This document shows positions 27,078-35,246 of a stretch of 35,246 nt of DNA, piece by piece. The position numbers and the translations under genes are program-made. This DNA comes from Candidatus Bathyarchaeota archaeon (GTDB lineage: Archaea; Thermoproteota; Bathyarchaeia; Bathyarchaeales; Bathycorpusculaceae). The notes below the pieces were generated by a model. The model saw only the letters and a program-made list of their open reading frames with translations, had not been told where the DNA came from and searched no databases. The first letter of the stretch is position 1. Each line of letters begins with the position of its first letter. The stretch is from positions 1 to 35,246 of the forward strand of contig JAOZGY010000015.1 in the NCBI GenBank assembly GCA_026015145.1, read 5' to 3'.

Positions 27078-28991
27078 TCAATTTAAAGTAAAATCCATTA
27101 AAGTTCTTTTTTTTGTGCTTTGATTTGAAAATGTGATATTCATAGGTTCGAAAGTTTGATTTAGTGCAGTTTTAAGATTCCTCACATAATCTTCTACATT
27201 AATTTCATGAATATTTTTCACAAGCCCTGTAGGTTTAACTGTAAATCTTTTTGCGTTATAGTTGAATGGTTTGACTTTTATGAAATGCATTAGATCACCT
27301 CTCTTCACAGTTTTTCCATTGTTCAAAAGTTGAATTGCACACTGATATGGCTGATGAAGAGTCTTTCCTTTCCTTTTCTCATTTGGATTTTCATGAATTA
27401 CAACACTGTACTCTAAATCTTTTATTGGAACTTTTCCAAGTTTAAGATCGTTTATAGCTTTTCTTACAACTGTTTTTATCCTGCTTTTTGAACTCAAAAA
27501 TTCCGATTCATTTCTTACATTCTTTAATTCCTGAATGCAGCTTTTGAAAATATTGTAAATAAAATCTGGGGAATTAGATTTTATTGCAGTTAATCCTTTG
27601 ATGTCTACTGATCCGTCTTTTCTTATTCCGAAATAGGCTTTTGCAGCTTTAGGAAGAACGCATAGATTGTATCTTTCTTCAACCGACATATCTAATTTTA
27701 GTTTATCTTTCACGGTTTTAATTAGCCATTGTATTTCTTTTTCGGTTGGATCTTCCAAAAAAAGCGAGTCGGTATCTCCATAAATGGTATGAATTCCTTT
27801 ATCTTCTGCAATTTTGCATGCAGTTTTCAAACTGTAACGACCATAAGCGGTAATAGATTCACCTAAAGAGGATCGGGATAAACCATGAATTCTTATGACT
27901 ACTCCGTAACTTGAAACTAAAATCAATTTAAGAAGCTCAGAGGTAGCCTCAGCAAGTCTGCGATCTTGTACTGATAGTGCTTTATTTTTGGATCGTGGTT
28001 TAAACCAATGAATTCTCAAATCCTTAAGAGAACCAATTAGTATTGAATAGACTCCTCTTCGTTTAGTGCAAACATAGTGCGAAAGTTCAGGTACCTTGTT
28101 GCTTTGGTACTCCTTATCGCCACAGTCTATTGTTTCATGAGAAAGATTGTACAAATCAATAAGGCTTGGATACATACTGTCAAAATCAACAACCGCTGTA
28201 TTGAAATGAACTCCAGGTTCAGGAGTTAAGGTAAGTGCACCTTTGACTGAATGTGTTTTCTCTCCTCTTCTTAGCTCATCTGATGTGGGAATCAGAATGT
28301 TTTTCTTTCTTAGGTAATTGTGAAGAATTGATTTTATCCAATTACTCACCTGTCGATTATGATGAGTATTGGGAACTGGTATGTTTGCAATTCTTGCCAG
28401 CATGAACATTGAGTGAAGTTGACTTGGCTCAATCTTTTTTCTTAGTCCAAATCTTTCAAGGTTAACTTCAGGAACAGATTGGGAACAAAGAATAAACAGC
28501 CTTTTTGAAAGCTTATATTTTTCAGGATCTGCCTTTTTTATCTCTGAAAAAGCTCTTCTAAAAGCATCCAAATCTTTTTTTGAAATGTCCAAAAAAGGAA
28601 TTATCTCTTTGCCTTTAATTTTATATTGAGCTCCAAAAACCAGATTGTTATCATACATGTAACTTGAAACTACAGGAACCTGTTTTTCCCATGACTTGCT
28701 GAACTTTCTTGATGTTTGCAAAGGATTGGAGAAATCATTTAATTCTATTCTAGATAATTTTATAGGTTGACCAGTGAAAAGATCGGTTTTCTCTAAACCT
28801 TTTACGCTTAATTTAAGGTCTTGTATTACTTTCAAATCGTTATCAGGTAGTGGATGCCGAATGAAAAAATATGGTCGATAATTAGTGTCCAGTATTTCTT
28901 TCCATTTGTTTTTGGAGGGATTGAAAAAAATCAGTTTTATTCCCTGCTCCTTTTCTGAAACAGCAGCATCCAAGAGATAATAAATTGTCAA
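27078..28991 (-). CDS. Family B DNA polymerase, exonuclease domain apparently missing
   Basis: Motif A VVDFDSMYPSLI, motif B-like LKLILVSSYGV, motif C IYGDTDSLF; only ~75 aa between N-terminal domain and palm-entry region; no DIE/NxxxFD/YxxxD exo motifs. Confidence 0.9.
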   Translation of the reverse strand: MTIYYLLDAAVSEKEQGIKLIFFNPSKNKWKEILDTNYRPYFFIRHPLPDNDLKVIQDLKLSVKGLEKTDLFTGQPIKLSRIELNDFSNPLQTSRKFSKSWEKQVPVVSSYMYDNNLVFGAQYKIKGKEIIPFLDISKKDLDAFRRAFSEIKKADPEKYKLSKRLFILCSQSVPEVNLERFGLRKKIEPSQLHSMFMLARIANIPVPNTHHNRQVSNWIKSILHNYLRKKNILIPTSDELRRGEKTHSVKGALTLTPEPGVHFNTAVVDFDSMYPSLIDLYNLSHETIDCGDKEYQSNKVPELSHYVCTKRRGVYSILIGSLKDLRIHWFKPRSKNKALSVQDRRLAEATSELLKLILVSSYGVVIRIHGLSRSSLGESITAYGRYSLKTACKIAEDKGIHTIYGDTDSLFLEDPTEKEIQWLIKTVKDKLKLDMSVEERYNLCVLPKAAKAYFGIRKDGSVDIKGLTAIKSNSPDFIYNIFKSCIQELKNVRNESEFLSSKSRIKTVVRKAINDLKLGKVPIKDLEYSVVIHENPNEKRKGKTLHQPYQCAIQLLNNGKTVKRGDLMHFIKVKPFNYNAKRFTVKPTGLVKNIHEINVEDYVRNLKTALNQTFEPMNITFSNQSTKKRTLMDFTLN

Positions 28992-29189
28992 TCAACCTAC
29001 CTCATTATCTATTCTCTTTTTCCTTCTTTTCTCCTTTAATTCTTTGCCCAAGGATCCAACAAACCACCTTTAGAAATAAAAACTGTGTTTTGTTGATGCT
29101 TTCATATACAAATTTGATTCTTCATTTAAGATTAAAAGTTTACAGCAAAAGACATTAGGATCAATAGCTAAAGAGCTAAGGGAAAAACG

Positions 29190-29411
29190 ATGAACAATTT
29201 CCAACCCTTTACTGTGATCGGCATTATCTTCATAGTTTTGGGCATAATTTTGGTAATTCTTCCCTTCATTGCACAATATATACCAAATCTAGAAAAACTG
29301 CCATGGATAATCATCTGGGTATACAAAACCGACAATTTCACTTTCGCAACCTCACCAATACTTCTAATCATAACAGTCCTCTCCTTCATCATTAATTATT
29401 TCAAGCGATGA
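29190..29411 (+). CDS. DUF2905-like small membrane protein
   Basis: 73 aa, two TMs, IPNLEKLPWIIIWVYKTDNFTFATSPILLIITVLSFIINYF. Confidence 0.55.
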   Translation: MNNFQPFTVIGIIFIVLGIILVILPFIAQYIPNLEKLPWIIIWVYKTDNFTFATSPILLIITVLSFIINYFKR

Positions 29412-29472
29412 ACCTTGGAATTCATTCGTTTTTTCCTTACTTTAGCGGTTCTTTGCACATTGGGTACTGTTT

Positions 29473-29526
29473 GATTGTTATTACTTCCAGGGTTCTTATT
29501 GCTGGTATTATTAAGGCTATTAGCTT
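29473..29526 (-). repeat. Tail repeat copy K
   Basis: gattgttattacttccagggttcttattgctggtattattaaggctatta. Confidence 0.8.
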
Positions 29527-29590
29527 GTGGTTGCTATTCGATTGTGTTACTTTATAAAGGAAGCTGAGATAATAGCAAAAAGGATCAAAG

Positions 29591-30367
29591 ATGATCTCTT
29601 TCGAAATATTCGTTTCTTTTTTTTGCGGGATTCTTTTTGTAATACTTGCCGTTGGCTCAATTAAATTAAAAATCCCCCGAAAAGTCAGTATTAAAGGAAT
29701 CGGCGATCCCAGGGTGGTAGAAGAGTATGACCGCATAAGCCGCTTGCCACAATTTAAACTAATAAGACAAAACATTGTGAAGAAACTCAAAAAATACAAT
29801 ATTAAAAAAGTCATCACTGATATAGGATGCGGTCCAGGATACCTTCTACAAAACATAGCCAAAGAACTACCAGACATCAAGCTAATCGGGGTAGACATTT
29901 CCAAAGAGATGATTCAAAGAGCCAAAAACAACCTTAACACAATAGGACTTAGTGGAAGAGCAGAGTTCAAGGTAGGCTCAGTAGAGCATCTGCCCTTTGA
30001 GGATCTCACACAAGATTTTATTATAAGCACAGGTGCTCTTCATCACTTCGCTAACCCCAACTTGGCATTAGATGAGATTTATCGTGTTCTCAAACCAGAC
30101 GGACAGATGCTAATCTTTGATTTGAGAAGAGACGTGCGAAGGATCTTCTTTTGGCTACTTTGGTTCGCTCAAAACATAGCTTTTAGAATAATGGGATTAA
30201 ACGCGTTGAGAAGAATCAACGAGCCAACAGGTTCAATGCTAGCTAGCTATACCATTGAAGAAATCCAAGAAATAATGTCAAAAACCAACTTTAGAGATTG
30301 GACGATTGAAGGAAAAACAGGCTGGATCTATATTTGGGCCAGAAAAAAACCCCTCTTAACACAGTAA
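29591..30367 (+). CDS. Class I SAM-dependent methyltransferase with N-terminal TM
   Basis: ITDIGCGPGYLLQNIAKELPDIKLIGVDIS...GALHHFANPNLALDEIYRVLKPDGQMLIFD. Confidence 0.9.
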   Translation: MISFEIFVSFFCGILFVILAVGSIKLKIPRKVSIKGIGDPRVVEEYDRISRLPQFKLIRQNIVKKLKKYNIKKVITDIGCGPGYLLQNIAKELPDIKLIGVDISKEMIQRAKNNLNTIGLSGRAEFKVGSVEHLPFEDLTQDFIISTGALHHFANPNLALDEIYRVLKPDGQMLIFDLRRDVRRIFFWLLWFAQNIAFRIMGLNALRRINEPTGSMLASYTIEEIQEIMSKTNFRDWTIEGKTGWIYIWARKKPLLTQ

Positions 30368-30930
30368 AGAAGTACCTTGAAAAGAAGGAATAGAAAAAAA
30401 AACACGGCTTCTGGAAAGCACTGACAGGCCATGAAATTGGTTGGATTAAATTTTAATCCCAAACCCAAACCCACGTACTCCCGCATACATACCCGTATAC
30501 ACATACACATATACGTGCGTGCAGTCAATCACTCAGTCACTCACTCACCCGCATATAGAAAATATGAAAATATGAAAACTCTTTCAAATCTAATATTCTC
30601 TTCTACCTTTTCTCCCTCTCTCTTACTCTCTCCTTACACACCCACAACACACAAGAAAAAGTGAATAGGAGAAATATGAAATAATATTCTTCTTTCAAAT
30701 AATTTGTTACTGTTTAATAAGTCATGGTCTAATTTCACAGAAGGCAAATTGTTGTCGAGATGAGGTAGCCTCGTTCAGAATGGACACTTTTTCAACATAT
30801 CTCGCAAACCTTTTCCCTTTTTTAGTTTTTAAATTTACTGAATACGATCAAAGAAAACAACGAATGAGTTGATACAACCCAAAATTTTATTTTCCACTCC
30901 GAACAATTCAACTTGGTGATTGAATTGGGT

Positions 30931-31014
30931 ATGGGAAAAAGCTCTAAGAAGAAACAAATGACCAAGAAAGAACGAGCTGAAAAAAAGAAAAAGCGAAAAG
31001 AAAAAAAAGCCTAA
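30931..31014 (+). CDS. Lys-rich micro-protein (27 aa)
   Basis: MGKSSKKKQMTKKERAEKKKKRKEKKA*; not in ORF track. Confidence 0.4.
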   Translation: MGKSSKKKQMTKKERAEKKKKRKEKKA

Positions 31015-31084
31015 ACTAGATTAAAAAAATTTGTTAATTTATCCAATTTTTATAAGCTATTCTATTTTCTTTTTTGTTTGATAC

Positions 31085-31648
31085 TTATTGTTCAGGCAAG
31101 AAAACAGCAGCTGCAATAGTTGTAGTCCAAAGCCCATTCTTATCAACTTTTGCTGATTGAGTAATATTTTGAGTTTTAATAATCAATCCACTAGTTTTAA
31201 AGATCTGCTTTCTCTCATCCCAAGCAGTCTCAGGATTAAACTTAATTCCCATAGTTGTAGCTAACATAGTAGCAGCCAAATCTTCAGAATAATCACCGGC
31301 AACTTCATCAGTCTGACCAAAAGAATGATGCTCAGACAAATACCCATACTTACTCTTTTTAGAAGGCATAGCAACACCAATAGAAGAAACTAACAATCTG
31401 TTAGATTCATTTGAGGCAATTCTAGCTAAAACTACAAAGGTGATTTCACCAGGAGAAAGCATCTTTAATCCTTTAGCTCTGGTAATTAATTTGCATCCGG
31501 GTGGAACAATACTTGAAACATTCACTAAATTGCAATGAGCTATTCCAGCTTTTCTAAGAGCTAACTCAAAGCTTTGAAGTTTCTCTTTGTGCTTGCCAAC
31601 ACCTTTTGTGAGAAAGAAATATTTTGGAATCATATTTGTATCCTCCAA
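31085..31648 (-). CDS. pdaD: Pyruvoyl-dependent arginine decarboxylase
   Basis: [49 protein letters not shown]; Ser-Ser self-cleavage site. Confidence 0.95.
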   Translation of the reverse strand: MEDTNMIPKYFFLTKGVGKHKEKLQSFELALRKAGIAHCNLVNVSSIVPPGCKLITRAKGLKMLSPGEITFVVLARIASNESNRLLVSSIGVAMPSKKSKYGYLSEHHSFGQTDEVAGDYSEDLAATMLATTMGIKFNPETAWDERKQIFKTSGLIIKTQNITQSAKVDKNGLWTTTIAAAVFLPEQ

Positions 31649-31668
31649 TGAAGTAAAGTCTTGCTTAA

Positions 31669-31818
31669 TTAGGATTTTGATGTTTCAAGATAATTTCTAA
31701 GTTTAGTTTGAAATCTTTCGTATTCAAAAATTATGCCATCTTCATCATTGTTTTCTTCTTTTGCCTTAAAGTCTTCTTTAGCTAATTTTTCTTCATCATT
31801 ATTCATATTTTTTTTCAT
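31669..31818 (-). CDS. Small acidic protein (49 aa)
   Basis: [49 protein letters not shown]; directly upstream of pdaD, same strand. Confidence 0.4.
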   Translation of the reverse strand: MKKNMNNDEEKLAKEDFKAKEENNDEDGIIFEYERFQTKLRNYLETSKS

Positions 31819-32030
31819 CAACTACACCTTCTTCAAAGATCATAAGCTAATATCACTTATTATCCCATGAACAAACACTACAATATACCCATTTTTTCAA
31901 AAAAACAAACTCTTAGAACTGATATTTCACCAAATAATATCTTAATATGACTCATTTTTTAGCATATAAACAAAAACTATTCTTCTTAAAACTTAATTAT
32001 TTTTTAATTAATGTATTAATGGTTTCTTGT

Positions 32031-32288
32031 CTAGTCAATCAAACCTCTCTTTTTGGCTTCTTCTAACTCATAGTGTTTAGGACATAGTTTGGTACAATCC
32101 TGTGCAAAATCATCAACTAATTCATAGCCCAACTCCAAACTTCCTGCATACCACCCACAAACACAAAACCTATCTGGAGCATCATTCCACGGTAATCCCT
32201 TGCATAAGGGAATGTCTTCTTCTCCGTTAACCACAGGAATAATCATTAATGGACATTCTTCAGATTTATGAACATCTTCATAATTCAT
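32031..32288 (-). CDS. Cys-rich putative metal-binding miniprotein
   Basis: 85 aa with six Cys: ECPL, LCKG, FCVCGW, DCTKLCPKH. Confidence 0.6.
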   Translation of the reverse strand: MNYEDVHKSEECPLMIIPVVNGEEDIPLCKGLPWNDAPDRFCVCGWYAGSLELGYELVDDFAQDCTKLCPKHYELEEAKKRGLID

Positions 32289-32456
32289 TCATTTTACCCC
32301 TATTAAATTTATAAAATTTTATTCTTTATTTGGTTTATCTAGTAATTATAACACAAAAAAAATAGCAAAAGAAATTAGCTGATGTTTCTAAATCATACAA
32401 AATTGTTATACAAGCTAATTATACCAGAAACAGTTTGCTAAAAATAATTCGAATAA

Positions 32457-32894
32457 ATGAAAGTTCGGGAGCGGAAAACTATGAATTTAAAACTTCATGT
32501 TACAAAAGACAATGGTCGTGAACGGTACTATATTAGAGACAATTCTAAATCTAGTTTAATAAGATTTGCAGTAATAGATCTTGATATATCCAGGAAATAT
32601 CCAATTAACTTTGTTTGCGTTCTACCAAAAAATATTAATCCGAAAATAAAAATGCAAACCCATTTTCAAATGAAATTTAAAGAAGAAAGCCTCGAATTAG
32701 CAAAAAATCTTTTAAAAAGGGCTTTAAAAAAAGAAAAAGACGAAGATAAGATACTAGAAATTAAAAAAAGGTTAAAGATACTTAGTCCAAAACTAAAAAT
32801 GGCTAAATGTAACAGGTGCGGTGAAGATTTTTCTCCTAGAAAATTTGGTTATTCAATACAAAAAACTTGTAATGATTGTTGGAGTAAATTATAA
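32457..32894 (+). CDS. Hypothetical protein with C-terminal zinc ribbon
   Basis: CNRCGEDFSPRKFGYSIQKTCNDCW. Confidence 0.65.
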   Translation: MKVRERKTMNLKLHVTKDNGRERYYIRDNSKSSLIRFAVIDLDISRKYPINFVCVLPKNINPKIKMQTHFQMKFKEESLELAKNLLKRALKKEKDEDKILEIKKRLKILSPKLKMAKCNRCGEDFSPRKFGYSIQKTCNDCWSKL

Positions 32895-33006
32895 CAAACC
32901 CAGTTTTGAGCTCACCAATTTGTTTAAGAGTTCATTATTATTTTGGAAAATAGAAAAATTTTATAAAGCCTATAGTGATGCCATAATTTTAGTAGGTGAT
33001 TAAGAA

Positions 33007-33129
33007 TTGCCTAAGAAAAGCAAAAAAGATAAAATCGCTGGATTGGAAAAACATAAAAAACAACAAAGAGAAAAAGAACAAAAAAGGAAAGAGAGAAGAA
33101 AGGTTTCTATTCCTAAACGTCGCAAATAG
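33007..33129 (+). CDS. Lys/Arg-rich micro-protein (40 aa, TTG start)
   Basis: MPKKSKKDKIAGLEKHKKQQREKEQKRKERRKVSIPKRRK*. Confidence 0.35.
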   Translation: MPKKSKKDKIAGLEKHKKQQREKEQKRKERRKVSIPKRRK

Positions 33130-33213
33130 TGGTTTTTTTTCTTTTAATTGTTGAACTTATTTCGAGTCAGTAAATTTGATTTCTTAAAAGTTTTGAGGAA
33201 TGGTGGAAATTTT

Positions 33214-33510
33214 ATGAATAAAAAACTTATAGTTATTCCAAAACCTAAACCAGATTCAGTAACTCTACTATTGCCTAAAAAAGGAGAAAGATTGCCGTTA
33301 ATCAAATTTGATGGAGATCTGAATCTTTTATGTGGAAACTGTAACGAAATTTTGGTTGAAGGATTAATCGAAGACAATAACCAAATATTAAATGTAGTAA
33401 TTCGTTGTCCAGTTTGTAGACAATACAATCAAATAAATATACAATCATTTGACTCTAAAAATTTTAAAAAGAACATAAAAAAACCTACTGATATTACTCA
33501 TTTTTACTAA
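33214..33510 (+). CDS. Zinc-ribbon miniprotein (internal ATG 33214 preferred over track start 33148)
   Basis: LLCGNCNEILVEG...VVIRCPVCRQYN. Confidence 0.65.
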   Translation: MNKKLIVIPKPKPDSVTLLLPKKGERLPLIKFDGDLNLLCGNCNEILVEGLIEDNNQILNVVIRCPVCRQYNQINIQSFDSKNFKKNIKKPTDITHFY

Positions 33511-33555
33511 AACAAAAATTGTTCAACCTTAAAATAATGAAAAAATTTTAGGAGA

Positions 33556-34755
33556 ATGAAATTGACTGGAAAAACAAAGTTACTTGAGAGAGCATCCAAA
33601 CATTATTTTACTCTTGGTCTTGGAGATGGAGCATCATACTTATGCAGAGAAAATATGAAATATGGTATAGCAAAAATCCATATTGCACAAGAGAAGCTTG
33701 GATTCAAGCCAGATGCTACCTTTCTTTCAACTCCAGATGAAACAGTTACCCGAAATAAGACACGTTGGAAAGCAGGATTTGGATATGGTGGAAAATTGGT
33801 TTGGGGTTCAGGAAAAGAACATTTTATTGTACTTGATACAAAACCAAATGCATGTGGAATGTTAGTAGGGGGTCTTGATGAGCTTCCAAATCCTAAGAGC
33901 CTTATAGAAAAAATAACTTCCTATAAAAACGAATGCTATATTGATAATATTAAATTGGATTGGGACTTTGCTGAAAGCAACCACTTTATTGATTTATTTG
34001 AGGTTGAAAGTTTAAAATTAGACTATAATTTCCCAAAATATGTTTTTATCATTCATGGCGCTGTACCTGAATTATGTGGAAAAAATGAGAAAGGAGTTGG
34101 GCTTTATTTTGACAAAAGTCCTAAACTTCAAAATATTTCCGAGAATATTAAAACAGACTTTGGGTGTCTTAATGTTTTAATTGATAATGCTGCAAAAGAA
34201 TATTATGATTTTTATAAGTATGCAGAGCAATTTTCCAAAAAAAAGAGAAGTCTTGTCGGTGAGTTATTATTTGGAAAATATCAAGAGATTTGCAATGTAA
34301 CCCATCAGGGTCTATTAAGCTATAATGAGCTTGTTTTAGGTTGTCATAACACAAAGGATTCAAGTACTGTTTTTCCTATGGCTTTAAAAGCTGATCTTCC
34401 AGGTTTCTTATTTGAAGGAAATGAGAATATTTCAGATGAGATAATTGAGGTTTCAGGTTTTTCTAAGCGAGCAGAGAGTTTGGGTTTTACTGATAGATTG
34501 AGAGGATCTAATGTTCTTCCTCATGGTGGTGGTTATTCTTTTAGTGATTTTCTAAAGGTTAAAGAAGTAATTGAGATTGGTGACTCTCGTTATTTTATTT
34601 TAGAGATGAGGGCTGAAATTGGAAATAAAATCTGTTCTGATGTTCGTGATATGGAGTTTGATTATCGAGGAAAAGCGGTGGTTTTGAGAACTGTAGAGCT
34701 TCAACTTGGACAAATAGTTGCCAAACTTATTCCTAAGTTTGTTCTAAAAATATAA
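33556..34755 (+). CDS. Divergent RtcB-like protein
   Basis: ACGM, ESNHFIDLFEVE, IHGAVPELCG, GCHNTKD, PHGGGYSF align in order with RtcB metal/nucleotide motifs (DxxCGM, GxGNHFIE, HSGSRG, HN, HGAGR). Confidence 0.5.
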   Translation: MKLTGKTKLLERASKHYFTLGLGDGASYLCRENMKYGIAKIHIAQEKLGFKPDATFLSTPDETVTRNKTRWKAGFGYGGKLVWGSGKEHFIVLDTKPNACGMLVGGLDELPNPKSLIEKITSYKNECYIDNIKLDWDFAESNHFIDLFEVESLKLDYNFPKYVFIIHGAVPELCGKNEKGVGLYFDKSPKLQNISENIKTDFGCLNVLIDNAAKEYYDFYKYAEQFSKKKRSLVGELLFGKYQEICNVTHQGLLSYNELVLGCHNTKDSSTVFPMALKADLPGFLFEGNENISDEIIEVSGFSKRAESLGFTDRLRGSNVLPHGGGYSFSDFLKVKEVIEIGDSRYFILEMRAEIGNKICSDVRDMEFDYRGKAVVLRTVELQLGQIVAKLIPKFVLKI

Positions 34756-34837
34756 ACTGTTGATAGATAAATAATAGGTAATTTTTTCATTAAAGCAAAA
34801 TCTGTATTATTCTGAAGTTATTTGATCAGAAAATAGA

Positions 34838-35246
34838 TTAAGAAAATAATAATTTATCCGCAGCATAAGGGATCTTGTTATTATTGTATATTTTAAAATA
34901 ATTTTTTGTAAGTACACGCACTTTTTTTTCATCATTTAGGTATTTTATGTGTAAGAGTTCATGGATTAAAGCCGCTCTGCCCCGATTTTTTATATATGAA
35001 AAAAGTGTTTTTTTCCCAAATCTGGAGACTATTTTTGAACATAAATTTTTTGTTTTTGGAAAAATTTTGATAACGCCTTTAGGGTGACATCTTCCTATAA
35101 CCCAATGATCTTCTTTATTTTTAAGAGGTAAAACTCTAATGTGAATTTGAGTAATTTTGCTTTCTGGAATTTTCTCTCTTTTTAGGAGATATTTAATGAA
35201 TCTTTGAAATTTAGTTTTATTAATTGTATTTAGAGTGTACTTGGAA
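34838..35246 (-). CDS. YgjP/SprT-like HExxH metallopeptidase-fold protein (partial, 5' end runs off the window)
   Basis: Minus translation ...VLPLKNKEDHWVIGRCHPKGVIKIFP...GRAALIHELLHIKYLNDEKKVRVLTKNYF...*. Confidence 0.65.
   Translation of the reverse strand, partial: SKYTLNTINKTKFQRFIKYLLKREKIPESKITQIHIRVLPLKNKEDHWVIGRCHPKGVIKIFPKTKNLCSKIVSRFGKKTLFSYIKNRGRAALIHELLHIKYLNDEKKVRVLTKNYFKIYNNNKIPYAADKLLFS

Noticed and set aside
27078-28991. Casposon-type PolB
   Set aside because: No Cas1-like endonuclease or terminal inverted repeats visible; PolB shows no sign of protein-primed TPR insertions.
1278-29526. Dispersed ~60-bp repeats as a CRISPR array
   Set aside because: Spacing is kilobases, not 30-40 bp; the repeats encode a protein C-terminus; no cas genes seen.
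29437-29904. 155-aa minus ORF ending LIALIIPAIRTLEVITIKQ
   Set aside because: The 5' part is antisense to the methyltransferase; only the tail repeat copy K is meaningful.
30431-30664. 77-aa plus ORF MKLVGLNFNPKPKPTYSRIHTRIHIH...
   Set aside because: Low-complexity translation of the microsatellite-like tract; no coding character.

Overview
A 35.2-kb archaeal chromosome-like window. TFB, BRE/TATA-type promoters, an archaeal type-IV-pilin, PolB, a pyruvoyl Arg decarboxylase, MTH1187 and an IPCT/DIPPS-like gene support Archaea; Bathyarchaeia-like is my inference only. Recognisable genes: nitroreductase (partial, minus strand, missing from the ORF track), JAMM/MPN protein, HtpX + LemA, 4xCBS protein, HExxH protease-like protein, pilin-like protein, bifunctional nucleotidyltransferase/CDP-alcohol phosphatidyltransferase, MscS, truncated uridine phosphorylase, PadR, TFB, radical SAM, MTH1187, CPBP protease + TetR, DUF362, HEAT-repeat protein, solenoid-repeat surface protein, a PolB apparently lacking its exonuclease domain, DUF2905-like, methyltransferase, PdaD, Zn-ribbon miniproteins, a divergent RtcB-like protein and a YgjP/SprT-like HExxH protein (partial). 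The most unusual structures are: (1) a ~300-bp module (repeat tail + promoter + RBS + first ~16 codons, MxTGKNLxxEFPSVMD) duplicated in front of two unrelated genes (CBS protein and IPCT/DIPPS-like); (2) about 11 same-orientation copies of a ~60-bp sequence encoding the C-terminus ...IALIIPAIRTLxIIKIEI of a membrane-protein family, with one intact gene (16071-16607) and several relics; (3) a TetR-CPBP cassette that appears to sit inside one disrupted family member, since 5' and 3' fragments of that family flank it; (4) an AT-rich 3' region with the reduced PolB, the RtcB-like protein and many basic or Cys-rich miniproteins, preceded by an intergenic region with interleaved (pseudoknot-type) perfect inverted repeats. 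All calls were made by eye; no searches or folding were run.
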